From Rhodothermaceae bacterium (lineage in GTDB: Bacteria; Bacteroidota; Rhodothermia; Rhodothermales; Bin80): a DNA stretch of 45,961 nt. Under the pieces are notes generated by a model, which ran no database searches, was not told the DNA's origin, and worked only from the letters and a program-made list of their open reading frames with translations. The DNA lies in assembly GCA_009841335.1 (NCBI GenBank), contig VXLY01000015.1, positions 1-45,961 on the forward strand. Direction: 5' to 3'. This document shows, one piece after another, positions 10,160 to 19,212 of the stretch (its first letter is position 1; each line of letters starts with the position of its first letter). The position numbers were made by a program, and so were the translations under genes.

Positions 10160-11284
10160 ATGAATCGCATCCTGATTACTCTTATCACCCTGGCTGTTTC
10201 CGGTAGTGCTCTGGCACAAGAAAATCGTACCATTGATTTTCCTGATGTGCCTGGATACTATACATTGACTTGCGACCTGCATATGCATACGGTTTTCTCC
10301 GATGGAAGCGTTTGGCCAAATATCCGAGTCCAAGAGGCGCATCGCGATGGACTCGATGCAATAGCTATAACCGACCATCTGGAATATCAGCCACATCGAC
10401 ACGATATCCCGAATCCTGACCGAAACCGCGCCTTTGACGTAGCTGCAAACGCAAATGGAGACAATCCGCTGATCGTTATTTCAGGCTCCGAAATTACACG
10501 TTCCATGCCACCTGGACATGCGAACGCCATCTTCATTACTGATGCCAACGCGTTGGTAGCCCCTTTCGATGAAGAAGCAATAGACGCTATCGAAGTATTT
10601 GAAGAGGTTGCACGGCAAGGTGGTTTTGCATTCTGGAATCATCCCGCATGGACCTCGCAGCGCTCAGATGGCATAGCGGCACTCGAGGATATGCACAGAG
10701 AGCTTATTGCCGCGAATTTGTTACAGGGAATAGAGGTGGTAAACCAGTTCAACTACTCCGACGAAGCGCTCGAGATTGCGCTGGCCCACAACTTGGCCAT
10801 CCTTGGTACTAGTGATGTTCATGGACTCGTTGACTGGGACTTTGAAGTGGCCCAGGGAGGGCATCGCCCCGTCACATTGGTGTTTGCAGAAGAGCGAACG
10901 GCAGAGGGGATCCATGAAGGTCTGCGCGCCCGCCGTACCATCGCCTGGCACAGAAATACGCTCATTGGCAGGGAGTCCGAAATCCTCCCGCTCCTTAACG
11001 CCTCAATTACTGTTGCAGGCGCAGAATTCAGGGGAGGAACCTCAGTCCTGGAAGTCCGGCTAGAAAATCACTCAGATGCCCGCTTTATTCTGCGGAACAC
11101 TTCGGAGTGGAGATTCCACGACGATATTGATATTATTGAGGTTAGCCCCCACACCACGACAACATTTGAACTAAAAACTCTTGAGCAGGAAGACCCCTAC
11201 TTAATATCCTTTGAGGTATTGAACGCGGTTACCGCACCAAACACGCACCCGGAAATCACCCTCACCGTCTCAACCGACGACTAA
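10160..11284 (+). CDS. Secreted PHP-superfamily phosphodiesterase (Sb-PDE-like)
   Basis: The 374-residue protein has a signal peptide (about residues 1-19, ending SALA) followed by a PHP metal-dependent phosphoesterase domain. Visible metal-site motifs are DLHMHTVFSDG (His41, His43), ITDH, a central FWNHPAW and GTSDVHG, matching the conserved PHP histidines and aspartates. The last 110 residues are beta-rich and lack these motifs. Similar exported PHP proteins are annotated as Sb-PDE-type phosphodiesterases, hydrolysing phosphodiester bonds outside the cytoplasm. The actual substrate is unknown. It stands alone, divergent from pyk, and is followed by a small lipoprotein gene with its own promoter-like sequence. 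Confidence 0.8.
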   Translation: MNRILITLITLAVSGSALAQENRTIDFPDVPGYYTLTCDLHMHTVFSDGSVWPNIRVQEAHRDGLDAIAITDHLEYQPHRHDIPNPDRNRAFDVAANANGDNPLIVISGSEITRSMPPGHANAIFITDANALVAPFDEEAIDAIEVFEEVARQGGFAFWNHPAWTSQRSDGIAALEDMHRELIAANLLQGIEVVNQFNYSDEALEIALAHNLAILGTSDVHGLVDWDFEVAQGGHRPVTLVFAEERTAEGIHEGLRARRTIAWHRNTLIGRESEILPLLNASITVAGAEFRGGTSVLEVRLENHSDARFILRNTSEWRFHDDIDIIEVSPHTTTTFELKTLEQEDPYLISFEVLNAVTAPNTHPEITLTVSTDD

Positions 11285-11292
11285 CACTCACG

Positions 11293-11321
11293 TTACTTTC
11301 GCCGCTTTTAAGGCGTATAAT
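11293..11321 (+). promoter_or_regulatory. Sigma-70-type promoter for the 143-residue lipoprotein
   Basis: TTACTT (11293-11298) and a perfect TATAAT (11316-11321) are separated by exactly 17 bp, 40 nt ahead of the ATG at 11361. The site lies just after the stop of the PHP gene. A small CGCC/GGCG inverted repeat sits between the two boxes, so it could also fold as a weak stem. This is the best classical promoter I saw in the window. Whether this organism's main sigma factor uses it is inference. Confidence 0.5.
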
Positions 11322-11360
11322 GGTAAACAGAACAATTGTAACTACCCAAAACCATAGACC

Positions 11361-11792
11361 ATGAAACGTTTCCTGTTGCTCGCTCTACTGGTCGCAGGCT
11401 GCGCAACCACACAGAGCCTACCCTCAGAAGATCGTTCGCGTACCTATTCTCTGGATTATGATCCCGTTTTTGACGCCACTGTGCAGGCTCTTGCCGAGGA
11501 AGGATTTGCAATCATTGACGCGGAGAAAGACGAGGGCATCATTAACACGGATTACCGTGCCGAAGGCGCTTTATTCGCATTCCTTTCCGGCGGGCCTACG
11601 CGCATGAAAGTTTCAGCACTGATAACACAGGCTGACAATGGAGTCCACGTCTTGCTAAATTTCGATCTACAGGACGCCAACCCATCGGTAGAATCAGGTA
11701 ATCTGTATAACGCGCGCACTATGTCCCCGCGGAGGGCCCGGAGATACTATCGGGAGATATTCGGAGAGATTGAAGAACTACTTTTTAATTGA
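11361..11792 (+). CDS. Small lipoprotein of unknown function
   Basis: The 143-residue product has a clear lipoprotein signal (MKRFLLLALLVAGC, lipid-modified Cys14) and should be anchored in an outer or inner membrane. The mature part is a compact alpha/beta domain with the segment DYDPVFDATVQALAEEGF, reminiscent of small periplasmic lipoproteins in which a helix follows a phrase like this one. I cannot assign a family with confidence. It has its own promoter-like sequence and converges with the PhoX-like gene, whose stop is 22 nt away. No partner gene is evident. Confidence 0.7.
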   Translation: MKRFLLLALLVAGCATTQSLPSEDRSRTYSLDYDPVFDATVQALAEEGFAIIDAEKDEGIINTDYRAEGALFAFLSGGPTRMKVSALITQADNGVHVLLNFDLQDANPSVESGNLYNARTMSPRRARRYYREIFGEIEELLFN

Positions 11793-11814
11793 CCACAGTC
11801 ACACGAAAAGTCCA

Positions 11815-13176
11815 TTAGGCCCATTGGCCCGTGATGGCCAGTGTCAGCCCATCGTGCTGGATGTTCACAAACAGTGTTGTTCCGTCTGGAGAGAATGTTG
11901 CACCGGCCAACTCGGAGTTGCTGACTGCGTTGCGGGCAAACTTGTAGAGCTCTCCTTCGGGAGTGACTCCGACAAGAAACTGCTCATCTGAGCCGTCTTC
12001 GCATACGATCAGATCACCCCATGGCGTTACGGTCAGGTTATCTGCATTTTCTATTAAGCCTGGATCATTTGGCTCGATGAACAACTCTAGCGTTCTGTCG
12101 GGGACTAGTCGCCAAATTTGCCCACATTCGGCTTGCCCCCCATTTGTGCAGGCAAAGTACACCGCATCATTGCCATACCACATCCCCTCCCCGCGTGCAA
12201 ATCTGGCCGCACCCTGATCAAACCCCCGAAGACGTAGATCATCCAATGGTGCCTCAACGTCTTCGATGTCCAGCCAATCTATCTCCAATTCGGTCCCGAC
12301 AGAGACTGTTTGTGCATCCCAGTTGCGTGTATCCAGGCTGGCCTGGTCTCTGACACGAAGCACCTGAAGTCGACCACCTGCTGCGATATCTGACGGATCG
12401 TCTGGAATAAACCGATAGATGAGACCGTCATGCGTATCTTCTGTTTGATAAATAATGCTTGTAGCTGGATCTACAGCCACTGCTTCCCGATTGAATCGCC
12501 CCATTGCGCGGAGTGGTTCAGGGATGGCAATCGTCGGCGTCGCGCTTGTGGGTACCTCAAAAGCGTAGCCGTGATCCTTGGCTGCTCCGTCCTCCCCCGC
12601 CCTTGTAGTGATTTCCTCGCACGTAATCCAGGTGCTCCACGGTGTAGGCCCGCCTGCACAATTGCGAAGAGTGCCCGCGAGGCTCAGATACTGTGAAACC
12701 AGGTCTTGGCTTGCGGTATCGTACACGAATGTTGTGGTACCTCCCAGTGCTGGATTTCCATCCGCCCCTGCATCATAAAGGAGATTGGGATCCAACTTGC
12801 TCAACAATGCATTATCTGGACCAAAGGCTCCCATAGCAGGATCTGCGCCAGGGTTTACCTCGTGATTTCGTACGACAATCGTCTGTCCAGAGGGCCCTCC
12901 GAAAGCAGCCATGCCATCTGCTGCGCCAGGTACATAAAAGCCATCAATCATTTGGTCACCCACCCGGGAAACAATCTTATAACTGAATCCCGCGGGTAAA
13001 TCCATGATCCCTGCGGGATCCGGTACTAACGGCCCGAACCTCTCATTCATTGGTGTGAGTGAAGGATTACAGCCCACAAATGCGTGTAGTCCAGAAAAAC
13101 CTAATGCAAACGCACCGGATGTGCGAAGGAATTGACGCCGAGAAGCAACTGTGCCAAACTTGCTAAGAGAATGCAT
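11815..13176 (-). CDS. PhoX-like (DUF839) Tat-exported protein
   Basis: This 453-residue protein begins with a twin-arginine signal (SRRQFLRTSGAFALG, Arg13-Arg14), so it should be exported folded. The rest matches the DUF839/PhoX beta-propeller family: PAGFSYKIVSRVGD near the start, then HEVNPG, WSTWITCEE, and repeated blades such as LTVTPWGDLIVCEDG. PhoX enzymes are Ca/Fe-dependent alkaline phosphatases, but many DUF839 proteins are uncharacterised, so phosphatase activity is inferred. The neighbouring secreted PHP phosphodiesterase would make a phosphodiester-to-phosphate pair plausible, though the two are on opposite strands. A 354-bp non-coding stretch lies upstream. Confidence 0.78.
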   Translation of the reverse strand: MHSLSKFGTVASRRQFLRTSGAFALGFSGLHAFVGCNPSLTPMNERFGPLVPDPAGIMDLPAGFSYKIVSRVGDQMIDGFYVPGAADGMAAFGGPSGQTIVVRNHEVNPGADPAMGAFGPDNALLSKLDPNLLYDAGADGNPALGGTTTFVYDTASQDLVSQYLSLAGTLRNCAGGPTPWSTWITCEEITTRAGEDGAAKDHGYAFEVPTSATPTIAIPEPLRAMGRFNREAVAVDPATSIIYQTEDTHDGLIYRFIPDDPSDIAAGGRLQVLRVRDQASLDTRNWDAQTVSVGTELEIDWLDIEDVEAPLDDLRLRGFDQGAARFARGEGMWYGNDAVYFACTNGGQAECGQIWRLVPDRTLELFIEPNDPGLIENADNLTVTPWGDLIVCEDGSDEQFLVGVTPEGELYKFARNAVSNSELAGATFSPDGTTLFVNIQHDGLTLAITGQWA

Positions 13177-13530
13177 GGATCAAGAAAGTATTGTGGTTTG
13201 TGAATGATCACTGACACAGGGTTGTAAGGGCACCTGGGACGGAACTAATATATCGAAATTTCGACGCCCGAGAAGAGAATTAGTATCATCCTCAGAATCC
13301 TTGTTCGTCAAACGCGGTGACATGGGCACTGCCGAACTGTGTAGCCAAGAATCTTTTCTGTCCTGTGATACAAAGACTGACGCCAGACGCAAGAAAAACC
13401 ACAATCCCGTCTAGATCAATTGGATATGCCCGCGAGCCATTGGGGCCATTCGTTCAGCATCGAAAGCTATGTCCCTTCCTCATAGAGCATCCTGCTTCGC
13501 CCTGTCTTGGACCAGGCAGGCTGCAAAGGC
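13177..13530. other. Non-coding stretch upstream of the PhoX-like gene
   Basis: These 354 bp separate the PhoX-like gene from the substrate-binding lipoprotein gene. Short open frames here have no family features. The notable element is the 12-bp palindrome at 13253. The promoter of the PhoX-like gene should lie within the first 150 bp. No RNA gene was recognised. Confidence 0.5.
13253..13264. promoter_or_regulatory. Perfect 12-bp palindrome TCGAAATTTCGA
   Basis: A perfect palindrome, preceded by A/T-rich TATA, lies 77 bp upstream of the ATG of the PhoX-like gene. Size, symmetry and position fit an operator for a dimeric regulator. No regulator gene is nearby and no second copy was seen upstream of other genes here, so this is only a candidate. 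Confidence 0.25.
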
Positions 13531-14709
13531 TTAAAACCGCTGCTTGCCGTTTACGGGCCAAGATACAAAATCGTTGTCCCTGACAATTGCAACTGCGGGA
13601 TCATATACCGCATCCCCATCGCCATTAAACGAGAACCCTCCAAAAATCGTTGGAAAGTTGTTAATCCCAGACAGCGCATCTCTGACCGAGTTAGGATCGT
13701 ACTCGGATGCACGCTGGAGTGCTTCCAGTAGGATAATCGTAGAAACATACCCCCTTGCAGCCCAGTCATCTGGGATAACACCGTAAGTCCGCATGTAGTC
13801 ACGTACGAAAGCCTGGCTCAAATCATTAGGTGAACTGGCGAGCCAGACAGTAAAGGTTACTGCCCCCTCGGCGGCTCCAGGCTCTATCCGGTTAATGGTT
13901 TTAACCTCAGCTATCGAAAGAAAGGGGGCTACAAACGACGCACGGTTCCCTCTCCGGTATGCAGTGGGCAATATGGTTGTTTGATCCTCGGGTAATGCGG
14001 AAAGAAAGATGGCTTCAACTGCCGGTGTAGCTGACAATATGTTATTCAGTGGCCCAGCAATATCTGCTTCGCTGATCATAGTGCCAGGTGGCCGAGAATA
14101 GGATTCTTCTATAACGATGTTTACATCGCTGTATTTTCTCAACTCATCTGTTACGAGCTCGTTACTGGATTTCGAAAAAGCATCTCCTGCATTGTGCAAG
14201 GTGGCAACATTCCCAAACCTCAAATTCTCCTTAGCAGTCCGAACCCCAGGTGGTACAATACGATCCCCCGTTAGTGAAGACCGAAAAAGATACTCGCTTT
14301 GCGCCGATAGGCCCGCCTTAGTTGAGGTCGGGCCAACCGAAACAATATCGTTTTCGTTTACTACGGGGATTACAGCTTCTGTCGCAGTAGAACTCAATGG
14401 TCCAATGATAACTGGCAGGTTCTCGAGGCTGGTCAACTCACGGTAAGCCTGCATTGCACCCTCGGCCGTACTATTCGTATTCTTGAATGCAAGCGCGGTT
14501 GTTAGTCCGCTTATGGCCGCGTGCTCATTCACCGCATGATGGATACCGCGAACAATAGCCTGACCCGCACTGCCCAGCGTACCTGTCTCAGGAAGCGCAA
14601 CACCGATGAGTATGGCTTCCTCCTCGGGTTGATTTGAAATAGGGTCGCACGCAGATAGTGTTACACTCAGAAAAAGAAGAGCAACTCCAGAGATATAATA
14701 TTGACCATA
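13531..14709 (-). CDS. Orphan type-I substrate-binding lipoprotein (LivK/Peripla_BP_6-like)
   Basis: The protein resembles the periplasmic ligand-binding component of branched-chain amino acid type ABC transporters: two Rossmann-like lobes, GVALPETGTLG at the start of lobe one, GIHHAVNEH, and VIIGPLSSTATEAV. I start it at the ATG at 14709, which gives MYGQYYISGVALLF and a lipobox LSAC (Cys22). An upstream TTG start would add 11 residues ahead of the signal peptide and is less likely. No permease or ATPase genes are nearby. It lies 68 nt behind coxD at the end of the ACIII-caa3 block, same strand, so it may be read through with it. Its ligand is unknown, and a sensory or scaffold role is possible. 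Confidence 0.8.
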   Translation of the reverse strand, partial: YGQYYISGVALLFLSVTLSACDPISNQPEEEAILIGVALPETGTLGSAGQAIVRGIHHAVNEHAAISGLTTALAFKNTNSTAEGAMQAYRELTSLENLPVIIGPLSSTATEAVIPVVNENDIVSVGPTSTKAGLSAQSEYLFRSSLTGDRIVPPGVRTAKENLRFGNVATLHNAGDAFSKSSNELVTDELRKYSDVNIVIEESYSRPPGTMISEADIAGPLNNILSATPAVEAIFLSALPEDQTTILPTAYRRGNRASFVAPFLSIAEVKTINRIEPGAAEGAVTFTVWLASSPNDLSQAFVRDYMRTYGVIPDDWAARGYVSTIILLEALQRASEYDPNSVRDALSGINNFPTIFGGFSFNGDGDAVYDPAVAIVRDNDFVSWPVNGKQRF

Positions 14710-14777
14710 CATGCTGTCGTTGAAGGTTGAACTGAGAGACAAACCTCAGTTGCCTACAATAGATGCAATACGGATCG

Positions 14778-15125
14778 TTACTCCGATTCCGCGGGCTCAA
14801 CAGTCAATTCAGTGGTGCCAGGCTCGGTTATACCGATAGTTCCTCTGAGCTCCGTATCCGCCAACGTAAGTGCCAGAAATACGACGGCAAAAACAACCCC
14901 CAGCACCAATACCAGTAAGTTGACTTTATTGTCATACTTGAGGGCCATGAAAACCAAAGCAACCAATATCGCCTTGGATCCTGCAATAGCCAGGGCCAAT
15001 GGAACATTCACAAGTCCCAGATCAATTTGCGCAGTGATCACGGTAGCCAATGTTAGAAACAGCAGCAAGCCGAAAACAATCGCGAGCGTACGAATTGGGA
15101 TAATATGATGTTGCCCCTGCGCCAT
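14778..15125 (-). CDS. ctaF: caa3 oxidase subunit IV
   Basis: This 115-residue membrane protein has three predicted helices (about 10-30, 38-60, 67-88), matching prokaryotic cytochrome c oxidase subunit IV (CyoD/COX4_pro type), which stabilises the subunit I-III core. The helix-two phrase LAIAGSKAILVALVFMALKY is typical of the family. The C-terminus is an acidic Thr/Glu-rich tail of about 20 residues. It lies 10 nt after coxC, completing the order coxB-A-C-D behind ACIII. The gene symbol follows common usage (coxD/ctaF). Confidence 0.85.
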   Translation of the reverse strand: MAQGQHHIIPIRTLAIVFGLLLFLTLATVITAQIDLGLVNVPLALAIAGSKAILVALVFMALKYDNKVNLLVLVLGVVFAVVFLALTLADTELRGTIGITEPGTTELTVEPAESE

Positions 15126-15135
15126 GAGGAGGTCT

Positions 15136-15798
15136 TTATATCAGATACAGTAAAGGAAACAGGAAAATCCAGATTATGTCTACCAGGTGCCAATACAGTC
15201 CGGTCAGTTCAACCGGAGTATACCATTGAGGTGAAAAGTGTCCTCGTGCAACGCGGGTTACAAGCCACACAAACACGCCCATACCCACCAACACATGGAC
15301 CCCGTGTATACCCGTCATCACGAAATAAATACTGAAAAACTGCGGAGCGAACGGGATGTCGTATGTCGAGTAATCTTTGCCATCAATGATCCCATGCGGC
15401 TCAAATCCAGCCCCAGGAAAAACTCCATGTGAAAATTTTCCGGAGTACTCAAAGTATTTCACCACCATAAAGATCGCTGCACACAGCAGCGTCATGAGCA
15501 ATAGCACGACTACCTTGTCGTTCTCGCCCTTTTGGATAAAGTGAATTGAAAGGGCTACGGTAAAGCTCGAAGCTAGAAGCACGACGGTGTTCAGCGCACC
15601 CAGGCGCCAATCTAGCAGCTCACTAGCCTGTACGAACACCTCCGGATGCCAGGAGCGGTATACCGCGTAGGCCACGAACATGCCTGAAAAAAGCAGAATC
15701 TCCGTGACAAGAAACAACCACATGCCCAGCTTTGCCGCGTCGAACTGCTGGTCATGGTTGACGAAGTAATGTTTCAGCGTTGTACCCGTGCTGCTCAT
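15136..15798 (-). CDS. ctaE: caa3 oxidase subunit III
   Basis: The 220-residue protein carries the subunit III family phrases: AKLGMWLFLVTEILLFSGMF at the start, TGIHGVHVLVGMGVF in the middle, and ELTGLYWHLVDIIWIFLFPLLYL at the end. About five membrane helices are predicted, the short form found in bacteria. Subunit III supports proton uptake and stability of the oxidase. It begins 3 nt after the coxA stop. The gene is paralogous to 36701-37339 in the second oxidase operon. Confidence 0.95.
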   Translation of the reverse strand: MSSTGTTLKHYFVNHDQQFDAAKLGMWLFLVTEILLFSGMFVAYAVYRSWHPEVFVQASELLDWRLGALNTVVLLASSFTVALSIHFIQKGENDKVVVLLLMTLLCAAIFMVVKYFEYSGKFSHGVFPGAGFEPHGIIDGKDYSTYDIPFAPQFFSIYFVMTGIHGVHVLVGMGVFVWLVTRVARGHFSPQWYTPVELTGLYWHLVDIIWIFLFPLLYLI

Positions 15799-15801
15799 CT
15801 C

Positions 15802-17442
15802 CTAATCCTCCTCCTTTGGACCAAAAACATCATCTGCAAGGCGGAAGTCGTAAGGTCCACGCGTAACTAAAGGGGTCTCGTGAAAATTGTGCTCATCAGG
15901 GAGTCGACCGGTGTGCGTCCATTCCAGAGTACAGGCCCCCCAGGGATTGGCGGGTGCTTTCGGTCCCTTGAACAGTGAATACAATGCATACACGAGAATC
16001 ATGAGTAACCCGACAGCAAGGATATAAGAACCAATCGTGGATACCAAGTTCAGTGGAGCGAACTCTGGGAAGTTTGGCAGTAATTCTGTGTAGTCGTGAT
16101 AGCGACGTGGCATCCCCCGACTTCCGAGAAAGAATTGCGGAAAGAAGGTCACATTAAAACCGATAAATACCAGTATCGCTGCGATTACTCCTGCCGTCTC
16201 ATTATACATTCGCCCAGTTATCTTCGGCCACCAGTAATGGAGCCCTCCAATCAGTCCAATGAGTGCGCCTCCCATCATCACATAATGGAAATGGGCGACA
16301 ACAAAGTAGGTATCGTGTAAATGGACATCCACGGCCAGGACGCCTACCATTATTCCTGTCAACCCACCAATTGAAAACAGGAACAGAAACATCAGTGCAT
16401 AGATCATGGGCGTTCGCAGCCACACGGACCCCTTGTACATCGTGGCAACCCAGTTGAACACCTTGATGCCAGTTGGTATGCCAATCAGGAAGGTGAGCAT
16501 TGAGAAAATGATTGAAGACAACGCACTTTGTCCGGCCACGAACATGTGATGTCCCCAAACAAGGAATCCCAGAAATGCAATCGCAACTGAAGAAAGAGCG
16601 ATGAAAGTGTAACCGGATACTTGCTGCCTGGAAAATGTCCCCATAAGATCGCTAATGATCCCCATGGCGGGCAGAATCATTATGTAGACCGCCGGATGGC
16701 TGTAGAACCAGAAGAAGTGCTGGAAGAGAACAGGATCTCCCCCCAGTGCCGGATCAAAGATGCCAATCTGCATCAACTTCTCCAGGAACAAGAGCACCAT
16801 CGTAATGCCAATCACGGGTGTAGCCAAAACCTGAACAATACCCGTTGCATAGATCGCCCAGACAAACAGGGGCAGCCGGTTCCAGGTCATTCCTGGTGCA
16901 CGCATCTTATGCACAGTAACAATGAAGTTCAGCCCAGTAAATATAGAGGCAAAGCCGGCTACAAATACCGCTGATGTGAGCCAGAGAACTGCGTTTGATG
17001 CACCACTTGAATACGGAGTATAAAAAGTCCAACCCGTATCAACATTCCCCACGAACAACCAGCCAAACACCGCCATCAGTGCGCCGGCCATAAAGAGATA
17101 CCAACTAGCCAGATTAAGGCGAGGAAAGGCTACATCTTTGGCTCCGATCTGTATGGGTAGGACAAAATTTCCAAGAATCCCGGGAATGGCCGGAATAATG
17201 ACCAGGAAGACCATTACCACACCGTGAAGTGTGAAGATCTGATTGTATCCATCCTGATCCAGGATCGTCTCGCCAGGGGTACCGAGCTCTGTTCGAACGA
17301 ACGTAGCCAGAATGCCCCCCAACAGGAAGAAAGTCCCGCAAGCCATCGCATACAGGATCCCGATACGCTTGTGATCCGTCGTAGCAAGCCATGACCAGAG
17401 CCCTTTTCTTGCACTTAAGTAATTATGTGATCCTTCACTCAT
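15802..17442 (-). CDS. ctaD: caa3 oxidase subunit I, A2-type
   Basis: This catalytic subunit (546 residues, 12 or more helices) carries haem a, haem a3 and CuB and pumps protons. Ligands are visible: His73 (TLHGVV), His249 and Tyr253 in YSHPAVY (247-253), HHMF (His298-299), and HFHYV (His384, His386). The glutamate of the usual GHPEVY motif is replaced by alanine and preceded by Tyr-Ser, the known signature of A2-type oxidases such as the R. marinus caa3 enzyme. The ATG at 17442 lies 3 nt after the coxB stop. Together with the cytochrome c domain in subunit II, this marks a caa3 oxidase. Confidence 0.96.
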   Translation of the reverse strand: MSEGSHNYLSARKGLWSWLATTDHKRIGILYAMACGTFFLLGGILATFVRTELGTPGETILDQDGYNQIFTLHGVVMVFLVIIPAIPGILGNFVLPIQIGAKDVAFPRLNLASWYLFMAGALMAVFGWLFVGNVDTGWTFYTPYSSGASNAVLWLTSAVFVAGFASIFTGLNFIVTVHKMRAPGMTWNRLPLFVWAIYATGIVQVLATPVIGITMVLLFLEKLMQIGIFDPALGGDPVLFQHFFWFYSHPAVYIMILPAMGIISDLMGTFSRQQVSGYTFIALSSVAIAFLGFLVWGHHMFVAGQSALSSIIFSMLTFLIGIPTGIKVFNWVATMYKGSVWLRTPMIYALMFLFLFSIGGLTGIMVGVLAVDVHLHDTYFVVAHFHYVMMGGALIGLIGGLHYWWPKITGRMYNETAGVIAAILVFIGFNVTFFPQFFLGSRGMPRRYHDYTELLPNFPEFAPLNLVSTIGSYILAVGLLMILVYALYSLFKGPKAPANPWGACTLEWTHTGRLPDEHNFHETPLVTRGPYDFRLADDVFGPKEED

Positions 17443-17445
17443 TAC

Positions 17446-18384
17446 CTACTGCTGCTCTTTAATGAATTCCACAAGCGCATCAATCTCCTCGGTGGACAAG
17501 TCCAAGGCGTACTGTTGGGGCATGACGGGCAAAAACCCCTCGACAACCTGCTGTGCAGGATTGACGATGGACATACGGAGATAGTTGTCGTCGGCCACCG
17601 CACTCGTTCCATCCGTGAAATTCCGCGTACTGCCCGCGAGGCCGAGAAAGGTCGGTCCCGCCAGTGTAGTTCCATCTAATGAGTGACAGGGCCAGCAACC
17701 TTCTAGCTCGTAGCTACGCTCACCCCGCTGCGCCGGGGTCAATGATCCATCATCCATATTCTCTACAAGCCAACCCTCAAAGTCGTCCTGAGATTGCACA
17801 ACAACATTTGCGTACATGTCTGAATGGGCAGTACCACAGTACTCTGCACAGACAATGTTAAACGTATCCACCCTTGTCGCCTCAAACCAGACGTAGGAAT
17901 AGCGTCCCTGCAGCACATCTGCCTTGACACGAAAAGCAGGCACAAAAAAGCTGTGAACCACGTCATCGCTGATCATGCGAAGCTTCACCGGTCGATTCAC
18001 AGGAACATGCAGGTCGGTGGATACCGCCCCGTTTGGGTAAGTGAATGTCCAGCTCCACTTACGTGCGGTAACATTGATCTCATAGGAGTTTGGAGGAGCA
18101 ATACCAAGCTCGAGAAACACCCGAAATCCCCATACAAAGACTACAGCCACGAGTATTGATGGGATTGCGATCCAGGAAGCTTCAACAAGTTTACTCTCCC
18201 GGACCGGTTCGGGACGATCGTTTTCACTACGCCGGCGATAACGCCAGGCAAACGTAACCATCGCCCCCATGACCCCCACAAATATAATAGCACTCGTAAC
18301 CAGTATGAAATAGAACAACGCATCCACATCTCCTGCAACTGTAGATGCGGATTCTGGAAGCCATATTGAGCCCTGTTCATTCAT
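17446..18384 (-). CDS. ctaC: caa3 oxidase subunit II with fused cytochrome c domain
   Basis: Subunit II accepts electrons at the CuA centre. The N-terminus has two membrane helices (about 22-46 and 70-92). The periplasmic cupredoxin domain has the CuA ligands His144, Cys179 and Cys183 (CAEYCGTAH), His187 and Met190. A C-terminal class I cytochrome c domain follows, with haem site CWPCH (230-234) and likely axial Met288 (PVMPQ). I chose the ATG at 18384 because it overlaps the SCO stop as ATGA. A longer reading from 18417 would overlap SCO by 37 nt. The fused haem domain means the enzyme may be reduced directly by ACIII or by a carrier. Confidence 0.96.
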   Translation of the reverse strand: MNEQGSIWLPESASTVAGDVDALFYFILVTSAIIFVGVMGAMVTFAWRYRRRSENDRPEPVRESKLVEASWIAIPSILVAVVFVWGFRVFLELGIAPPNSYEINVTARKWSWTFTYPNGAVSTDLHVPVNRPVKLRMISDDVVHSFFVPAFRVKADVLQGRYSYVWFEATRVDTFNIVCAEYCGTAHSDMYANVVVQSQDDFEGWLVENMDDGSLTPAQRGERSYELEGCWPCHSLDGTTLAGPTFLGLAGSTRNFTDGTSAVADDNYLRMSIVNPAQQVVEGFLPVMPQQYALDLSTEEIDALVEFIKEQQ

Positions 18385-19184
18385 GCGTGCGCAGACTTCT
18401 TGGTATCCCGTAACCACAAAAGGCTGAGCGCTGCAATCAGCACAAGCGCTGTGATCCCACCTCCGACCTGCATTGCTCGCCGGGCCGCTAGTACGTATGA
18501 ATTGGAAGTGGGATCAAACTGGAAACAATAAAGAAAAGCCCGGTCCAGCAGATTGCCAACCGTGCCGTTTGAAGCTTCAACAATGGCTGCACGCAGATCA
18601 CGCCCTCTAGGGACAAGGTCAGGCAGATAGCGGGTAATAATCCCCGTCTCGCTAAGCACGATAACAGCGGCGGGATGCGCGTATTCGTTCTGATCTTCTA
18701 CCCATTTGAACATGAAGCCTGTCGCATCGGTCAGCGCAGTAATAGACGATTCACTGCCGGTCAGAAACCTCCATTCGGCGTCTTCATGATCAATACGCCG
18801 TAGATACCGGGCACGCTGTTCGGCTGCGCGCTCCGGGGTATCCTCGGGACTGAAAGAGACGGTAATCATCTCATATGCATCCCCCGGCGCCCATGGTACA
18901 TCCTCCAGGCTTCGGGTAACGCCATCAAGGAGTACGCTGCACAGCATGGGGCAGGTGTGATAGACGAATGTCAGCACTACAGGACGCCCCCGGTTAAAAT
19001 AGTCACGCAGTTGGACCTGCTCACCTGTGGAATTTACGAACGCGAGATCAAGCGGAATCTGATCTCCCAGCCGAGGAGCAAGCCCAACCCCTTCGTAAGC
19101 GATACTGGCCTGCTCCGTCAATTGTGCATATACCGGTACCGTGCAGGCGCAAAATGCAAGTATGGCAATGTGTCCTTTGAGCAT
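18381..19184 (-). CDS. SCO1/SenC copper chaperone for CuA assembly
   Basis: SCO proteins load copper into the CuA site of oxidase subunit II. The 267-residue product has an N-terminal signal peptide (about 1-20) and a thioredoxin-like domain with the copper motif CPMLC (Cys78, Cys82) and a distal conserved His170 (EYAHPAAV). A C-terminal membrane helix (about 238-258) is followed by a positive tail. It starts 28 nt after the 121-residue protein and overlaps coxB as ATGA, so coupling to its target subunit is direct. The C-terminal anchor differs from the more usual N-terminal anchor. Confidence 0.92.
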   Translation of the reverse strand: MLKGHIAILAFCACTVPVYAQLTEQASIAYEGVGLAPRLGDQIPLDLAFVNSTGEQVQLRDYFNRGRPVVLTFVYHTCPMLCSVLLDGVTRSLEDVPWAPGDAYEMITVSFSPEDTPERAAEQRARYLRRIDHEDAEWRFLTGSESSITALTDATGFMFKWVEDQNEYAHPAAVIVLSETGIITRYLPDLVPRGRDLRAAIVEASNGTVGNLLDRAFLYCFQFDPTSNSYVLAARRAMQVGGGITALVLIAALSLLWLRDTKKSAHA

Positions 19185-19212
19185 TCAAGTCTGCCCCATG
19201 AGGCATGACTAA

